Source: Saprospiraceae bacterium
Lineage (GTDB): Bacteria > Bacteroidota > Bacteroidia > Chitinophagales > Saprospiraceae
Assembly (NCBI GenBank): GCA_020437105.1
Contig: JAGQWR010000016.1
Coordinates: 1 to 38,154, forward strand
Length of the DNA: 38,154 bases
Direction of reading: 5' to 3'
The position numbers were made by a program, and so were the translations under genes. Position 1 is the first letter of the stretch; each line of letters opens with the position of its first letter. This document shows, in pieces, positions 1 through 8,380 of the stretch. The notes under the pieces are model-generated. The model had not been told where the DNA came from. It made no database searches and saw nothing but the letters and a program-made list of their open reading frames with translations.

Positions 1-1
1 C

Positions 2-118
2 AAACCACTTTCGTTTGGGTATAAATAAAGCGAATTGATCAGGAAGAATAAAATGGAGCAGGGATATTTTTTTCTACTTTATTATTTTTTTGTAGTTTAT
101 ACCCGAAATGAAGTGGTT
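2..118. repeat. Inverted pair of a 21-base dispersed repeat
   Basis: Positions 2-23 (ACTTTCGTTTGGGTATA core) and 98-118 (TATACCCGAAATGAAGTGG core) are imperfect inverted copies of one sequence, about 75 bases apart, with AT-rich DNA between them. Further copies lie at 36814-36835, 37025-37046 and 38067-38087. The copy at 38067-38087 is nearly the exact reverse complement of the one at 2-23. The rest of the gap up to the first gene (119-267) shows nothing recognisable. Whether the pair is one element or the ends of two neighbouring elements cannot be told from here. Confidence 0.6.
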
Positions 119-267
119 AGGGGAAACAAAAACAGGTTAGAAATTCCTAAATCACTTTGATTCGTGTATCATGTCCATTCAGGTAAGAATCGCATCCGAC
201 CTTCCATAAATCAACGCACTGATCTTCTGATCAAATAATCTTTTTTAACCACTTTAAAAATGAAATT

Positions 268-558
268 ATGGGAAGTGCACTACCATTGATTATTCAATTG
301 ATTTCGGGTGCTGTTGGCGGCAATGTTGCTGGCAGTCTTATGAAAAAATTATCACTCGGTACCTTGTGGAATTCTGTCGCAGGTATTATTGGAGGCGGAC
401 TTGGAGGCCAGGTTCTAGGCATGCTTGGTATGGCAGCTACCGGTGATGGTAGTATGGATTTAGCCAGCATTCTGGGAAGTGTTGCCTCTGGTGGTGTTGG
501 TGGCGGTATCGTTATGGCCATTATTGGTGCCATAAAAAATGCCATGGGAAAATCCTAA
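268..558 (+). CDS. Small glycine-rich membrane protein, function unknown
   Basis: A 96-residue protein made almost entirely of Gly, Ala, Leu, Ile and Met. Two hydrophobic Gly-rich stretches (about residues 4-24 and 36-60) and a third near the C-terminus (about 66-90) contain small-residue spacings such as GGGLGGQ, as in glycine-zipper membrane helices. The ATG at 268 follows AT-rich DNA without a clear ribosome binding site, which is common in Bacteroidota. A hairpin terminator follows directly, so the gene is probably transcribed alone. I recall similar small unannotated proteins in many bacteria but cannot name a function. The composition and the terminator support a real gene. Insertion in the inner or outer membrane is an inference. 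Confidence 0.7.
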   Translation: MGSALPLIIQLISGAVGGNVAGSLMKKLSLGTLWNSVAGIIGGGLGGQVLGMLGMAATGDGSMDLASILGSVASGGVGGGIVMAIIGAIKNAMGKS

Positions 559-606
559 GTTAGTTGCTGATTTCCCGGAAGGGGAGTCAGGAGAACACAA
601 AAGCAA

Positions 607-648
607 AGCCCATCAGTTTCGTGATTAGCGAAGCTGGTGGGCTTTTTT
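607..648 (+). terminator. Rho-independent terminator
   Basis: AGCCCATCAG (607-616) pairs with CTGGTGGGCT (634-643) with one G-T wobble, and a run of six T ends the structure. It lies 49 bases after the stop codon of the small glycine-rich gene and points the same way. Confidence 0.85.
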
Positions 649-663
649 ACTGTTGGAGGAACG

Positions 664-1305
664 CTATAAAAATTTAATGCTCGACAATAGTGTTTCCAGT
701 TCCTGTTTTTGGGCTTCTCCGGAATAGGAGATGATGCAGGTTAAGGCAAAATTCTGGTCAATACAGGCATAATAGGTCTGTTCTATTTTCGTGCCTATGT
801 ATTCCATAACCGTATTCATGACATAAAATTCCTTTCCTCCAAGATTAACGACAGGCTGCTCGACTGGCGGAAATTGGTATTCAACTGCAGCCTGCTGCAA
901 TAATTTTTTTGATTCTTCCAAATAGTCTTTTCCGTTTCGGATTGTTGGAGCCATAGAGAGGTTTTCCGCAACAAATAAATAGGATGGATTAAAGTCAACG
1001 GGCGCTCCAACTTCATATTTGAATACAGTTAGCAGGTAGGCCGTATTTATCTCGGCGGCATCCAGATCTTGTTTTAATGATTTATTATCACCTGCAATCA
1101 TATCTGTTCCGGCTTCACTCAACTCGTCCATCATTTCGTCTGATTGCACAGACCAGTCCTCCGGCACATCAATAGAAAAATTAAAGAAGTGATTTCGATA
1201 AACGCCCTTTTCAATGGAACCGTAATCAAAACCTTCGGGAGTGGTACTTTGGCTGTTGCAACCAATAAGAGAGCACAGTAAGACTAATGGTACAAAGTAT
1301 TTCAT
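664..1305 (-). CDS. Lipoprotein with a PsbP/Mog1-like domain
   Basis: The start is placed at 1305 and not at the longer 1353, because the protein from there begins MKYFVPLVLLCSLIGCN, a clean lipoprotein signal with lipobox LIGC. The mature part of about 195 residues begins with a linker and then YRNHFFNFSIDVPEDWSV, the pattern F-x-F-S-x-x-V-P-x-x-W typical of the PsbP/Mog1/DUF1795-like fold. It ends in a helix (EAQKQELETLLSSIKF), as that fold usually does. It should be anchored in a membrane facing the periplasm or cell surface. No partner gene is evident: the next gene (1421) is divergent. Role unknown; the lipoprotein call is firm and the fold call moderate. Confidence 0.75.
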   Translation of the reverse strand: MKYFVPLVLLCSLIGCNSQSTTPEGFDYGSIEKGVYRNHFFNFSIDVPEDWSVQSDEMMDELSEAGTDMIAGDNKSLKQDLDAAEINTAYLLTVFKYEVGAPVDFNPSYLFVAENLSMAPTIRNGKDYLEESKKLLQQAAVEYQFPPVEQPVVNLGGKEFYVMNTVMEYIGTKIEQTYYACIDQNFALTCIISYSGEAQKQELETLLSSIKFL

Positions 1306-1420
1306 GATTTTAGTTGTTGATTCGTAAATGAAGGTAGTAGATTGCAATTGCAAATTTGTATCTCTGATTGAATTTGTATTTTTAACATCCTTTCCCGGTT
1401 TTATTATTTAATACGTGCTT

Positions 1421-2611
1421 ATGTCTCCAGCCTGGACTATTTTCAAAAAGGAACTGAAAGAAACGCTGCGCGACCGCAGAACGTTACTGATAATGATTGG
1501 TATGCCTCTTTTGCTTATTCCGTTAATCCTGAGTCTGGCGACCAAGGTAGCAACCTCCCAGGCAGACGCTGAAAGAGAAAAAGATGTTCGCATTGGCCTG
1601 GTGGATCATGAGAATGGTGCAGATCTCATTTATCGGCTGGAGCGTCGCAAGGATGTGATCATAAATAAAACCATTGCGGCAAAAGATTTTAAAACCCTAA
1701 TCCGGGAAGACAGTCTGGATTTGGGGATTGTCATTGCCCCTGATTTTGATCAACAGGTTTCGGAAGGAAAAACAGGAGGGATAGAGATTTTTTACAATTC
1801 CACGAATGACATTCCCTACGACAGAATTTACTCGACCATAGAGGCCTACCACCTGGAGGTTCGGAATGACAGGCTGGCCCTTTTGGGTGCCGCACCGGAA
1901 CTGGTAGAGCCGACACTGGTCACCCAAACAGATGTATATACCCAACGAGAAAATTTCGGAAAAATGGTTGGGGGTTTCCTGCCCTATATTTTTGTCATCT
2001 TTTGCCTGCTGGGATCTATGTATCCATCCATAGATTTATTTACCGGCGAAAAGGAACGAGGCACGCTGGAAACGATACTGACTATCCCGGCGAGCAGGCT
2101 CCAAATCCTGATGGGCAAAATGGCCACCATCGTTTTAGCCGGCGTGCTATCCGGAGGGCTGGCCATTCTGGGCCTCTACCTGGCCATAAAGTTCAATCCG
2201 GAAGTGCCAAGTGTCATTCAGAATATTATCCTTCAGATACTTAATCCTACGGCCATTTCTCAGATCTTATTGTTGATTATTCCGCTTACTATTTTCTTTG
2301 CCGGTGTGTTGATTCCGACCTCCATTTATGCCCGGTCGTTTAAAGAAGCTCAAACGATGATTCAACCTATGGTCATTGTTGTTATCATACCGCTGGCCAT
2401 TGTTGCCACTCTGCCAAATCTGCCATTAAATTCGGTCACCGCGCTAATTCCGATTGTGAATGTTGGTTTAGCGAGTAGGGAAATTATTGCCGGTACAGTG
2501 GATATTGGTTTGTTTCTGATCGTGTTTGGATCATTAGTTTTCCTTGCTGCGATCGGTATCGCCGTCTGCATTCGCTGGTTCGGACAGGAAGGGAATATCT
2601 TACGGAGTTAA
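1421..2611 (+). CDS. ABC-2 type transporter permease, NatB-like
   Basis: A permease of 396 residues from ATG 1421 (a GTG two codons upstream is less likely). One membrane helix near residues 21-42 is followed by an extracytoplasmic domain of about 140 residues and then five or six helices from about 183 to the end. Just after the second helix lies TGEKERGTLETILTIPASR, the E-R-G-T-L-E signature of the ABC-2/NatB permease family (sodium or drug export, or ABC-type export with one large periplasmic loop). NatB normally works with an ATPase encoded next to it. None is present here: the upstream gene is a divergent lipoprotein and the downstream gene is convergent. The substrate cannot be inferred from the sequence. 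Confidence 0.85.
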   Translation: MSPAWTIFKKELKETLRDRRTLLIMIGMPLLLIPLILSLATKVATSQADAEREKDVRIGLVDHENGADLIYRLERRKDVIINKTIAAKDFKTLIREDSLDLGIVIAPDFDQQVSEGKTGGIEIFYNSTNDIPYDRIYSTIEAYHLEVRNDRLALLGAAPELVEPTLVTQTDVYTQRENFGKMVGGFLPYIFVIFCLLGSMYPSIDLFTGEKERGTLETILTIPASRLQILMGKMATIVLAGVLSGGLAILGLYLAIKFNPEVPSVIQNIILQILNPTAISQILLLIIPLTIFFAGVLIPTSIYARSFKEAQTMIQPMVIVVIIPLAIVATLPNLPLNSVTALIPIVNVGLASREIIAGTVDIGLFLIVFGSLVFLAAIGIAVCIRWFGQEGNILRS

Positions 2612-2614
2612 AAT

Positions 2615-2674
2615 GAAAACAGGAGTCATCCCGAATTTCAGATCGCTCTAAACTTCGGGATGACTCCTGTTTTC
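2615..2674. terminator. Bidirectional terminator between convergent genes
   Basis: A perfect 21-base-pair stem (2615-2635 with 2654-2674) encloses an 18-base loop. The outer stem bases are AAAA on one side and TTTT on the other, so it can end transcription from both the ABC permease (+) and the amine oxidase (-). Confidence 0.9.
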
Positions 2675-2680
2675 GTGTCT

Positions 2681-4366
2681 TTACCGTCCGATGCCCTGCG
2701 TTACCTTTAGTGTATTTGGTGCACGCACGCCCTCCGGGGATACATGTGGTTTTAATCCGCCAATTAATTCTATTACATGTTCTGCCGACATCATCGCCCC
2801 TTCCTGCCAACCGGGCAGGGTAGAAGCCTGATCGCCTACTATGTAAAAACTTCTATCGGGCATTAACAGGCGTTCGTAATCCTTGTCATCATTTACATCG
2901 TCGCCCCAACTTGGCCAGGCTCCAGCCATATATGGAATGTTTTGCCAGGCAATAGAGAGACCCAATTCGGTTGGTACGATGGAATTGTCATTAAACTCAT
3001 CGTGTAACCTGGCTCCACCTTCTTTTGCTACGCGCAGGCGTTTGGCCAGATCATAGGTGCCAAATTTTGCAGCGTTATCACCATGGATATAAGCGCCTGT
3101 TAATGTTCCTTTCTGGGTGAAATAGCCGGTGGAAGGATACCAGATTTGTTCGATAATATCGTTCGTCCAACTGATACCCCCGTAGATTTCATACTTATTA
3201 GACTCCCAAAAGCGGGTGTTGCATTGCCAGCCGACTTTGCAGGAAGGCGAGAAAGTCGTTCGGGTAACGGCTTCTTCAAAATCCCTGGAGAAATTATTTT
3301 TGATATCCTTGAGGATCGGACAAGGAATATTACTCACTACATAGTCGGCCTTCATTTTGGCGATTTCCGCGCCTTTTTTATAACAAACGGTTGTACTATC
3401 ATCATCTACTTTTACTTCAACAACCGGGGCGTTATAAGTGATAAGGTGCCCCACCTTTTTCAGGAATCCTTCCACGATCATATCCATGCCGCCGGTAGGT
3501 TCAAACAGGGTGGGTTGCCATTCAAATTCTACCGGATCATAAAAGCTGTTTTCCCAGAATTCTTCTGTCAGAAGCTGGTCCAGAGTCATTGTTTCCGGTA
3601 CCTCGCAATTGCGATATACATTAGGCGTCGGCGCGCCATCCGGACCGGGGCCACAACCATCCCGGGTGGATCCGGTGTAGGCATAGTTTTCCTGTAAGGG
3701 ACCAAATGTTTTCAACAAGCCCAGGAGCTTTTGACGGTCTTCCGGTGTAAGTTCCTGATCCAGGGCACCCTGATTCACGGCCTTGGCGAGTAATTCGGAA
3801 ATATACCCTTTGGCGTCATTTTGAATCTGTCGGTAAACCCGAGGTTTTTTGTCGGCAGACTTTGTTGTCTGGAACAGATTACCCGTTGTATTCATAATGT
3901 ACGGCTCCAGGGCTACATTTAACTCCTGGCAGTAATTGAGGACCCGGCGGTGGTGGTAAGGCAAACGCCCTGGCCCTAAATTCATATACAGGTTGCTGTC
4001 GAAATTACATTCCTGATAAGTCGTGCCATGGTCAGTGCTTTCTTCAATTATCATGGTTCCTCTGCGGGCCGTGTGGTTTCGTCCGCCAGCACGATCCGAA
4101 GCTTCTAATATTTGGACCCGATAGCCGTATTGTGAAAGCAAATAAGCACTTGTCAGTCCACCGATTCCGGCACCCAGAACGAGTACGGATTTTCCAATGC
4201 CGTGGGTTTTATCCAATTTTGGCGGACCATCCCAGGGGCCGGGCGTGTTTATCATGTTCATCGCGACCATGGTTTCATAGAGGGCAGCGACGCCGCCAAT
4301 CATGCCAATATTGGTTAGGAATTTTCTACGTGACCAGCCTTTTTTCCATTTTACAGGTGTGCTCAT
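2681..4366 (-). CDS. Tat-exported flavin amine oxidase family protein
   Basis: A 561-residue FAD enzyme. The N-terminus carries a twin-arginine export signal (SRRKFLTNIG, residues 12-21) with a hydrophobic stretch after it, so it is probably folded in the cytoplasm with FAD and exported. The Rossmann motif VLGAGIGGLTSAYLL starts near residue 63, an acidic residue follows near 88 (LEASDRAGGRN), and the C-terminal FAD motif is FYIVGDQASTLPGWQEGAMMSAEHV. This is the layout of flavin monoamine oxidases, L-amino acid oxidases and related enzymes that oxidise amines to imines with release of hydrogen peroxide. The substrate is unknown. It is a single gene, convergent with the ABC permease, sharing the bidirectional terminator. 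Confidence 0.85.
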   Translation of the reverse strand: MSTPVKWKKGWSRRKFLTNIGMIGGVAALYETMVAMNMINTPGPWDGPPKLDKTHGIGKSVLVLGAGIGGLTSAYLLSQYGYRVQILEASDRAGGRNHTARRGTMIIEESTDHGTTYQECNFDSNLYMNLGPGRLPYHHRRVLNYCQELNVALEPYIMNTTGNLFQTTKSADKKPRVYRQIQNDAKGYISELLAKAVNQGALDQELTPEDRQKLLGLLKTFGPLQENYAYTGSTRDGCGPGPDGAPTPNVYRNCEVPETMTLDQLLTEEFWENSFYDPVEFEWQPTLFEPTGGMDMIVEGFLKKVGHLITYNAPVVEVKVDDDSTTVCYKKGAEIAKMKADYVVSNIPCPILKDIKNNFSRDFEEAVTRTTFSPSCKVGWQCNTRFWESNKYEIYGGISWTNDIIEQIWYPSTGYFTQKGTLTGAYIHGDNAAKFGTYDLAKRLRVAKEGGARLHDEFNDNSIVPTELGLSIAWQNIPYMAGAWPSWGDDVNDDKDYERLLMPDRSFYIVGDQASTLPGWQEGAMMSAEHVIELIGGLKPHVSPEGVRAPNTLKVTQGIGR

Positions 4367-4527
4367 TAGAGAAGGGTTTTATTAAGAAGAGAATTATGGA
4401 CCGTCGTCGGAGGAATTATCTTCCCAATTTATTAATTCTCTGCCGCCTGTAGTAGGGTATAATTACGGGTTTCGTTTAGCGGAGGTGGGTAGAATGCGAC
4501 TTTATCAATGCTGAATACAACGCCTGA

Positions 4528-6024
4528 TCAATTACTTAGCCTGTTAATGCCGGCTTTTGCAGCCTGGTGGAGCGCGGTTCGATGTTCGTTGGGTTTGATT
4601 GAAAGGCATTCATTAAAGGCGTCAAGTGCAGCCGGGGTATTTCCACTTGCTTCGTAAATAATGCCCGTTTCCAATGCTGCCCGGCATGCAAAATACCAGG
4701 TGTAATCCCGACCCTCATCGATTGTTTGGCGATAAAGCTTTAAGGCATTGGACGTTTTTCCCTGTGCCTGATAAATCCGTCCGAGCCGATAGGAATATTC
4801 AATTTGGTGAATTGTCTGCGTAAAAGAGTTCCGGCTTTTCTGCTGGAGAATGTTTTCAGCTTTTTTAAAGTAGCCCCCATCAAAAAGGATACGTGCTTTT
4901 AGCAGGTCAACTTGTGGGATGATTCCGGATTTGGCTTCCTCCATCGCACTGACATCGCTCCCAACGATTGTATATCCCTTCGACAGGCAATTTTGGATGG
5001 TAGATTGATAGACCGTCACATTACCCTGCAATAAAGCTTGCCAAGCCAGTTTTTGGTATGCATCTTTTATGAAATTCCGCCCCTGGAACTGCTCGACATA
5101 ATGCTGGAAATAAATCCCTGCGTCTGCGTCCAGTCGGCGTTGCTTGGCAATTCCCAGCATGTATTCCAAATAGTAGAATGGATGAAAAACACGCCCTCCC
5201 GGACGGTGTTCCAGTATGTCAATTGCTTCATCGTTTCGGCCTGTACGCATCGCGATATTCGCTACGATAAAACAGGCCATAGGATCTCTTGCCGGATCCA
5301 GGTTACTTTCATTGATTATGCCCCAGGCTGCTTCCTCGTTCTGGTTAAGATGCAGCATCAAATAAGCATAAAATACATAAATCTCCTTTTCGAAAATAAA
5401 ATCATTCGTCCGGGCATAGGCGATCACTTCCTCCAATTCCCGCTGACCCTGTTTGATGGAGCCTTCCATGCTGCTGAGCCATTCCACCGCCCATTTATAG
5501 CCATCCGGGATGGTGCCGGCCATAGCGTGCAAGATGCCCAGGTCTTTTTTGTTGGGCATAAAATCCGGAAAAAGTTTGTCATTGCGATTGAGCAACTTCA
5601 TCGCTTTGTTTACCTCAAAGAAGGCCGTGGCATATTCTTCGAATTTCAAGCGGGCCAATGCCCATTGCAGCCTGATATTTGCCTGAGTATATAAATGCCA
5701 GGGTGAGCTGGCATCTCCTTCCTGCATCCGATCAATGCGATCGTCTTTGTGGCTTTCCAGAATGTCAAACTCCTCCTTGTCTTCATTAATATATACCCGA
5801 AAGAAATCCAGGTAATTTTCTAAATAGTCGGAGAGCAAATTATCGGGTTCCTCTTTCCTGAGTTGTTGCAAAAGATTGGCAGCTTGAATGAGACGCAGTT
5901 CAGTCACTTTTTCATAGGCTTCCCTTGCAAGAGGACTCCATTCGTAATACGGGGAAGAAAAGGCAGACAAAGTACCCTGGCTGGAAAAGAAGAGTAGAAT
6001 ATACAGTAGCAGGGGCCTGTACAT
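4528..6024 (-). CDS. Secreted TPR-repeat protein
   Basis: A 498-residue protein with a signal peptide at residues 1-21 (MYRPLLLYILLFFSSQGTLS) and no lipobox. Helical repeats follow across the rest. Clear TPR-like units lie near the C-terminus, for example YSYRLGRIYQAQGKTSNALKLY followed by ALETGIIYEASGNTPAALDAF and KPNEHRTALHQAAKAG. Such proteins scaffold protein interactions in the periplasm or at the outer membrane; no enzyme motif is visible. A hairpin at 6053-6084 separates it from the upstream zinc-ribbon gene on the same strand, 68 bases away, so it could be read together with that gene or separately. The specific partner is unknown. Confidence 0.75.
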   Translation of the reverse strand: MYRPLLLYILLFFSSQGTLSAFSSPYYEWSPLAREAYEKVTELRLIQAANLLQQLRKEEPDNLLSDYLENYLDFFRVYINEDKEEFDILESHKDDRIDRMQEGDASSPWHLYTQANIRLQWALARLKFEEYATAFFEVNKAMKLLNRNDKLFPDFMPNKKDLGILHAMAGTIPDGYKWAVEWLSSMEGSIKQGQRELEEVIAYARTNDFIFEKEIYVFYAYLMLHLNQNEEAAWGIINESNLDPARDPMACFIVANIAMRTGRNDEAIDILEHRPGGRVFHPFYYLEYMLGIAKQRRLDADAGIYFQHYVEQFQGRNFIKDAYQKLAWQALLQGNVTVYQSTIQNCLSKGYTIVGSDVSAMEEAKSGIIPQVDLLKARILFDGGYFKKAENILQQKSRNSFTQTIHQIEYSYRLGRIYQAQGKTSNALKLYRQTIDEGRDYTWYFACRAALETGIIYEASGNTPAALDAFNECLSIKPNEHRTALHQAAKAGINRLSN

Positions 6025-6052
6025 AGGTTGTTTTTTGGATAGGGGGGAGAGT

Positions 6053-6084
6053 TTTTCCTCCCGACCAGGAAGCCGGGAGGAAAA
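6053..6084. terminator. Strong hairpin, possible terminator
   Basis: TTTTCCTCCCG (6053-6063) pairs perfectly with CGGGAGGAAAA (6074-6084) around a 10-base loop. It lies 8 bases after the stop codon of the zinc-ribbon gene on the minus strand. No long T run follows the stem in that direction, so it may act as a 3'-end stabiliser or weak terminator rather than a full terminator. Confidence 0.5.
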
Positions 6085-6092
6085 GATTTTAC

Positions 6093-6836
6093 TTATGCTT
6101 CTTCGTTGACGAGGCCGTCGTCAACCAGAATGCGACCGCAATGCTCGCAAACGATTACTTTCTTTTGCATCGCAATTTCCAACTGAAGTTGTGGTGGGAT
6201 TTTGTTGAAACATCCGCCACAGGAATTCCGTTGAACCGTTACTACTGCAAGACCGTTGCGATAGTTTTCACGTGTTTTTTTGTATGCTTTAAGTAAGCGC
6301 TCCTCAATCCCTTTTTCCGCTTTTTCAGAGGCCTTTCTTAATTTGGCTTCTTCTTTTTCGGTTTTCTCAATGATGTCCTGAAGCTCAACCTGTTTGTGAT
6401 CCAGATTTTTACGCTTTCCGGCCATCTTCTCATTTGCCTGATCAAATTCTTCTTTGAAACGATTCAAGCGCAAGTTGGTTTCAATAATGCGTTTTTCAGA
6501 AAGTTGAATCTCCAGTTTTTGGAGCTCCAATTCTTTGGATAGCGCATCATATTCCCGGTTGTTTTTTACATTGTCCATTTGCTTCTCGTAGCGTTCGATC
6601 AGCGCAGTGGATTCTTGTATATTGGATTTGTGCTTGGAAGCCTCTTCTTGAAGATCGTCAATCCGATCTTTCAATTTGTTGATCCGGGTCTGTAAACCCT
6701 CGATCTCGTCCTCCAGATCCTTTACCTCTATCGGAAGCTCTCCTTTGAGTACTTCAATTTCATCAATTTTAGAATCGATCAATTGAAGGTTGTGGAGGTT
6801 TTTTAGCTTATCAGCTGCTGTTAGTTCCTTGGCCAT
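6093..6836 (-). CDS. C4 zinc-ribbon coiled-coil protein (DUF164/CdsZ family)
   Basis: The protein is taken to start at 6836 (MAKELTAADKLKNLHNLQLI), giving 247 residues. A longer reading from 6908 would overlap the neighbouring Nif3 gene and adds no conserved sequence. Residues about 10-195 are almost continuous charged coiled coil. The C-terminus carries a zinc ribbon: C206-G-G-C209 and C230-E-H-C233. This is the zinc ribbon domain family formerly DUF164, found in most bacteria; members have been linked to nucleic acid or translation functions, but the role is not settled. The upstream neighbour is the Nif3 protein, and this pairing recurs in many genomes. Probably co-transcribed with it. Confidence 0.88.
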   Translation of the reverse strand: MAKELTAADKLKNLHNLQLIDSKIDEIEVLKGELPIEVKDLEDEIEGLQTRINKLKDRIDDLQEEASKHKSNIQESTALIERYEKQMDNVKNNREYDALSKELELQKLEIQLSEKRIIETNLRLNRFKEEFDQANEKMAGKRKNLDHKQVELQDIIEKTEKEEAKLRKASEKAEKGIEERLLKAYKKTRENYRNGLAVVTVQRNSCGGCFNKIPPQLQLEIAMQKKVIVCEHCGRILVDDGLVNEEA

Positions 6837-6865
6837 ATTGGATTGAAATTCTTTGTAGTTTATTC

Positions 6866-7885
6866 TTATACCAGGTATTGAACGGGATTTGTCCGTACCT
6901 GCGTACAATAAGCCGCAAAATTACTAAATTTTCGTGATATTAATTCTTGTAAAAGATCAATGGTATATTGTTCACTTTCAAAGTGCCCAATGTCGGCCAG
7001 CAGGATACGTCCGTCGGCATCAAAAAATTCGTGGTATTTATAGTCGGCGGTGATAAATGCATCCGCTCCGGCCCGAATGGCATGGGAAAGCAAAAAGCCT
7101 CCTGCACCACCGCATAGGGCTACTTTATGTATCTTTTTATTCAATAGATTGGTATGGCGAATGCAGCCCGTTTTCATTCGATCCCGCACAATTTCCAGAA
7201 ATTGTTTTTCACTCAGGGCTTTTGGTAATACTCCGATCATGCCGGCTCCTACCAGGGGGTCGCTTTCGCGAACATTCCAACTACTTAAAGGGACAGTACG
7301 GCCAGTTACATCCTCCAATACGTCAACAATGGCAGAATGCTGTGCCGCAGAATAATTAAAATGTATGGCAATGCTGGTCCAGTCGCCCTGCATACTCCAT
7401 TCCAGGTGGAGGTGGTCAAGCCTCCGTACTTCTAATGCTGCCCGGAGTTTTTCAGCTTCGTCTGATTTAATTCTGGCCGTGAGGCGCTGCAGGTTTTGCT
7501 TAGGTGCTAAAATTTGAGTGTCCAGCAAGCCAAGTGTTTCGGCAAAACGTTGATTGACACCATGCTGATATACATTGTCCAGGTTTGTATGAATCGCGTA
7601 AATGGCTATGTTTTCACGGATCGCTTTAATAATGGTGCGCTCTACATAATTATTACCCGTAAGGGATCTTAAACCTTTGAAAATTATTGGATGGTGTGCC
7701 AGGATGAGATTACAGCCCTTTGCAATAGCCTCATCTACAACGGCTTCTGTAGAATCAAGGCAGCATATCACCCCACTTACTTCTGTGTTGGCATCGCCCG
7801 TGATAAGTCCGGCATTATCATAAGACTCCTGATATTCTGGCGGTGCAATCTGTTCCAGATAATTTAGTACATCCCTGATTTTCAT
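6866..7885 (-). CDS. Nif3-like dinuclear metal centre protein
   Basis: A 339-residue protein of the Nif3/YqfO family, often annotated as GTP cyclohydrolase I type 2 homologue. Typical motifs are DNAGL (23-27), the metal-binding AHHPIIFKGL with H64 and H65, HTNLD (about 98-102), and near the C-terminus DIGHFESE, where H301 and a following Glu complete the two-metal site. The central part (about 125-230) is the inserted domain seen in long bacterial members. Its enzymatic function is uncertain. Its ATG overlaps the TGA of the upstream rfaE2-like gene in an ATGA arrangement (7882-7885), so the two are translationally coupled. Confidence 0.92.
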   Translation of the reverse strand: MKIRDVLNYLEQIAPPEYQESYDNAGLITGDANTEVSGVICCLDSTEAVVDEAIAKGCNLILAHHPIIFKGLRSLTGNNYVERTIIKAIRENIAIYAIHTNLDNVYQHGVNQRFAETLGLLDTQILAPKQNLQRLTARIKSDEAEKLRAALEVRRLDHLHLEWSMQGDWTSIAIHFNYSAAQHSAIVDVLEDVTGRTVPLSSWNVRESDPLVGAGMIGVLPKALSEKQFLEIVRDRMKTGCIRHTNLLNKKIHKVALCGGAGGFLLSHAIRAGADAFITADYKYHEFFDADGRILLADIGHFESEQYTIDLLQELISRKFSNFAAYCTQVRTNPVQYLV

Positions 7886-8379
7886 TTTCCCATGTTTTTT
7901 ATTTTCGTTTCAATATTAGTGGTCGAGTAACCATCAATATACGGCAGACTTTTTACCTGTCCGCCTTGTGCGAGTACCCAATTGGAACCAACAATCTGTT
8001 CTGGTTTCCAATCACCGCCTTTTACAAGTATATCAGGACTGAGCAATCGGATTAACTCCAGAGGGGTATCTTGCGGAAAAAAGGTGAGTCCATCAATAAA
8101 GCCAAAGGCCGCCAGTTGAAAACTGCGGGTCAGGTCGTCATTGATGGGCCGATTACTTCCTTTAAGCCGACTTACCGATTCGCTGGCGTTAAGCCCGATA
8201 ACCAGACGATCGCCCAGATCGCTGGCTTCGGCGAGGTAATGTATATGTCCATAATGTAGAATGTCAAAACAGCCATTCGTGAAAACAACACGTTGGCCCT
8301 GAGCCTGCCAATTTGAAACGGAAGCCTTCAATTCCTCCCAAGAACAAATTTTTTCTTTCAAAAAGTCAAAGGTTTTCAT
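7882..8379 (-). CDS. rfaE2: Heptose 1-phosphate adenylyltransferase-like nucleotidyltransferase (RfaE2/HldE C-terminal type)
   Basis: A 165-residue cytidylyltransferase-fold enzyme. TNGCFDILHYGHIHYLAEA contains the HxGH nucleotide-binding motif at residues 42-45, and GLNASESVSRLKG and the later DILVKGGDW are typical of the D-glycero-beta-D-manno-heptose 1-phosphate adenylyltransferase domain. Here the domain stands alone without the kinase part of HldE, as in many Bacteroidota. It would make ADP-heptose for lipopolysaccharide core or another glycan. Its stop overlaps the nif3 start, and it begins one base before the stop of the SDR gene region, so the run SDR, rfaE2, nif3, zinc-ribbon is probably one transcription unit. 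Confidence 0.88.
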   Translation of the reverse strand: MKTFDFLKEKICSWEELKASVSNWQAQGQRVVFTNGCFDILHYGHIHYLAEASDLGDRLVIGLNASESVSRLKGSNRPINDDLTRSFQLAAFGFIDGLTFFPQDTPLELIRLLSPDILVKGGDWKPEQIVGSNWVLAQGGQVKSLPYIDGYSTTNIETKIKNMGK

Positions 8380-8380
8380 A

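Noticed and set aside
3146..3697. 183-codon open frame on the plus strand
   Set aside because: Antisense shadow of the amine oxidase, whose motifs are intact.
5038..5694. 218-codon open frame on the plus strand
   Set aside because: It is antisense to the TPR gene, which has a signal peptide and clear repeats; the antisense protein shows no domain.
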